Origin: Streptococcus suis
Lineage (GTDB): Bacteria; Bacillota; Bacilli; Lactobacillales; Streptococcaceae
Length of the DNA stretch: 64,000 bases
Reading direction: 5' to 3'
Assembly: GCF_016775005.1 (NCBI RefSeq)
Contig: NZ_JAEUXI010000002.1
Span: 1 to 64,000 of the forward strand
Program-made: the position numbers and the translations under genes
Part shown: positions 63,353-64,000 of the stretch, piece by piece
Layout: every line of letters begins with the position of its first letter
Position numbering within the stretch: position 1 is the first letter of the stretch
Notes under the pieces: model-generated
Databases searched by the model: none
Seen by the model: only the letters and a program-made list of their open reading frames with translations
Told to the model about the DNA's origin: nothing

Positions 63353-64000
63353 TTATTCTGAACTTGATTCTGTCGTCTCTTCGCTACTGCTGGTTTCTGT
63401 ACCACTTGTCGAGCTAGCTTCCGTCTCAGCAGGAAGTCCGTAGCCCTCCAAGACGATTTCATTGGTATAGGCATCCAGTACAGTTACTGGACTTGGCAAC
63501 CAATTCATCTCTTCATAGACCTGAATATTGGTCACAACTTCTGTCACCGTTGCAAGCCCCAATGATTTTTTCAGGATATTTTGCATTTCATAGACATGCT
63601 CACTGGTTGGAATTTGGTATGAAACACCATCGATCATCGCATCTTGCCCCGTCAACTGGTAGGACTCAATGGTTGTCAGCGAATCCCGATAGCCTAAGAG
63701 GCTTGGGATGGTCGCAGTGGAGATTTCAATATCCGTCCGCATGTTGTTGGAAATCGCATCCAAAATCTTCTTATACTGGGTAAAACCTTCCAGCTTAAGT
63801 AATTTTTTTACGATTGCCATGATAACTTCCCGCTGGCGTTTCTGCCGACCATAATCACCCTCTGGATCATCATAACGCATTCGAGCATAGACTAAGGCCT
63901 GGTCACCATTTACTAACTGAACACCAGGTGCAACTGTCGCAGTATAAGCAGGCTCATACTCATCAATTGAGATGGTAAAACCCAGGGTATTGTTAACTGT
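63353..64000 (-). CDS. LytR-CpsA-Psr (LCP) family protein, C-terminal part
   Basis: Partial: 215 residues, open to the window edge, so the N-terminus is missing. LCP enzymes transfer undecaprenyl-linked teichoic acid, capsule or other glycopolymers to peptidoglycan outside the membrane. The catalytic-domain end is visible: L-V-N-G-D-Q-A-L-V-Y-A-R-M-R and D-P-E-G-D-Y-G-R-Q-K-R-Q, which holds conserved Arg residues. The C-terminus is a Ser/Thr/Glu-rich tail. In streptococci a LytR gene commonly follows tsaE and an acetyltransferase; the neighbours lie outside the window. Confidence 0.88.
   Translation of the reverse strand, partial: TVNNTLGFTISIDEYEPAYTATVAPGVQLVNGDQALVYARMRYDDPEGDYGRQKRQREVIMAIVKKLLKLEGFTQYKKILDAISNNMRTDIEISTATIPSLLGYRDSLTTIESYQLTGQDAMIDGVSYQIPTSEHVYEMQNILKKSLGLATVTEVVTNIQVYEEMNWLPSPVTVLDAYTNEIVLEGYGLPAETEASSTSGTETSSSEETTESSSE

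Overview
The window looks like chromosomal DNA of a low-GC Gram-positive coccus of the genus Streptococcus, most likely Streptococcus suis or a near relative. The genus call rests on streptococcal gene neighbourhoods: gpsB-rnpB-THUMP methyltransferase-mapZ, ypsA/recU-pbp1a, ccrZ-trmB, fmt-rsmB-phosphatase-StkP kinase, an E3 of pyruvate dehydrogenase carrying its own lipoyl domain, and a HAD-hydrolase/cyclophilin fusion. The species call is inference from overall similarity and was not tested. Nearly all of the window is core chromosome. I found no insertion sequence, prophage, CRISPR array or tRNA. Layout: 1-2.7 kb holds a strong promoter leaving the window on the minus strand, the hibernation factor hpf, and the competence pair comFA-comFC. 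2.7-8.6 kb holds yigZ, cysK, an S1-domain protein, the HAD-cyclophilin fusion and the envelope-stress system liaF-liaS-liaR. 8.7-19 kb (minus strand) holds stk, stp, rsmB, fmt, priA, rpoZ, gmk and rny. 19-27 kb is a cell-division and murein block: luxS, mapZ, a THUMP methyltransferase, rnpB, gpsB, ypsA, recU, pbp1a, rsmG. 27-37 kb is the most accessory-looking part. It holds the T and A subunits of an ECF vitamin transporter, a decayed VOC gene, an McrBC-type restriction locus, the tRNA hydroxylase trhO, an unrecognised Cys-containing protein, a lone ECF S component and a SAM hydrolase. 36.7-45.1 kb holds lipoate ligase, a membrane protein behind a CodY-box-like site, and the pyruvate dehydrogenase operon. 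Its intergenic spacers are unusually long and carry hairpins and repeat elements. 45.3-53.4 kb holds a TRIC-type channel, a beta-helix lipoprotein and a five-gene transporter operon joining two exporter-fold ABC half-transporters to an ECF S/T/A set. 53.4-59 kb is the rimP-nusA-rnpM-ylxQ-infB-rbfA translation operon. 59-64 kb holds trmB, ccrZ, ecsAB, a HIT hydrolase, a small membrane protein and the C-terminal part of an LCP protein cut by the window edge. How the parts work together: division-site and wall-synthesis factors (MapZ, GpsB, PBP1a, StkP/Stp, CcrZ, LCP) and wall-stress sensing (LiaFSR) are concentrated here. LplA supplies lipoate to the PDH complex. The window also holds both RnpM (YlxR) and the RNase P RNA it is reported to bind. 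Most useful observations: several mRNAs look leaderless (yigZ, comFA, the 28-kb ATPase, rsmG). Two PDH spacers carry inverted copies of a small element with conserved flanks and a changing central hairpin. A 149-bp MITE-like element sits in a third PDH spacer. The lipoyl domains of E2 and E3 are identical over 84 residues despite about 39 silent differences. A terminator hairpin carries a promoter -10 box in its loop in front of mcrB. All coordinates, spacings and matches were read by eye; no database search was run.
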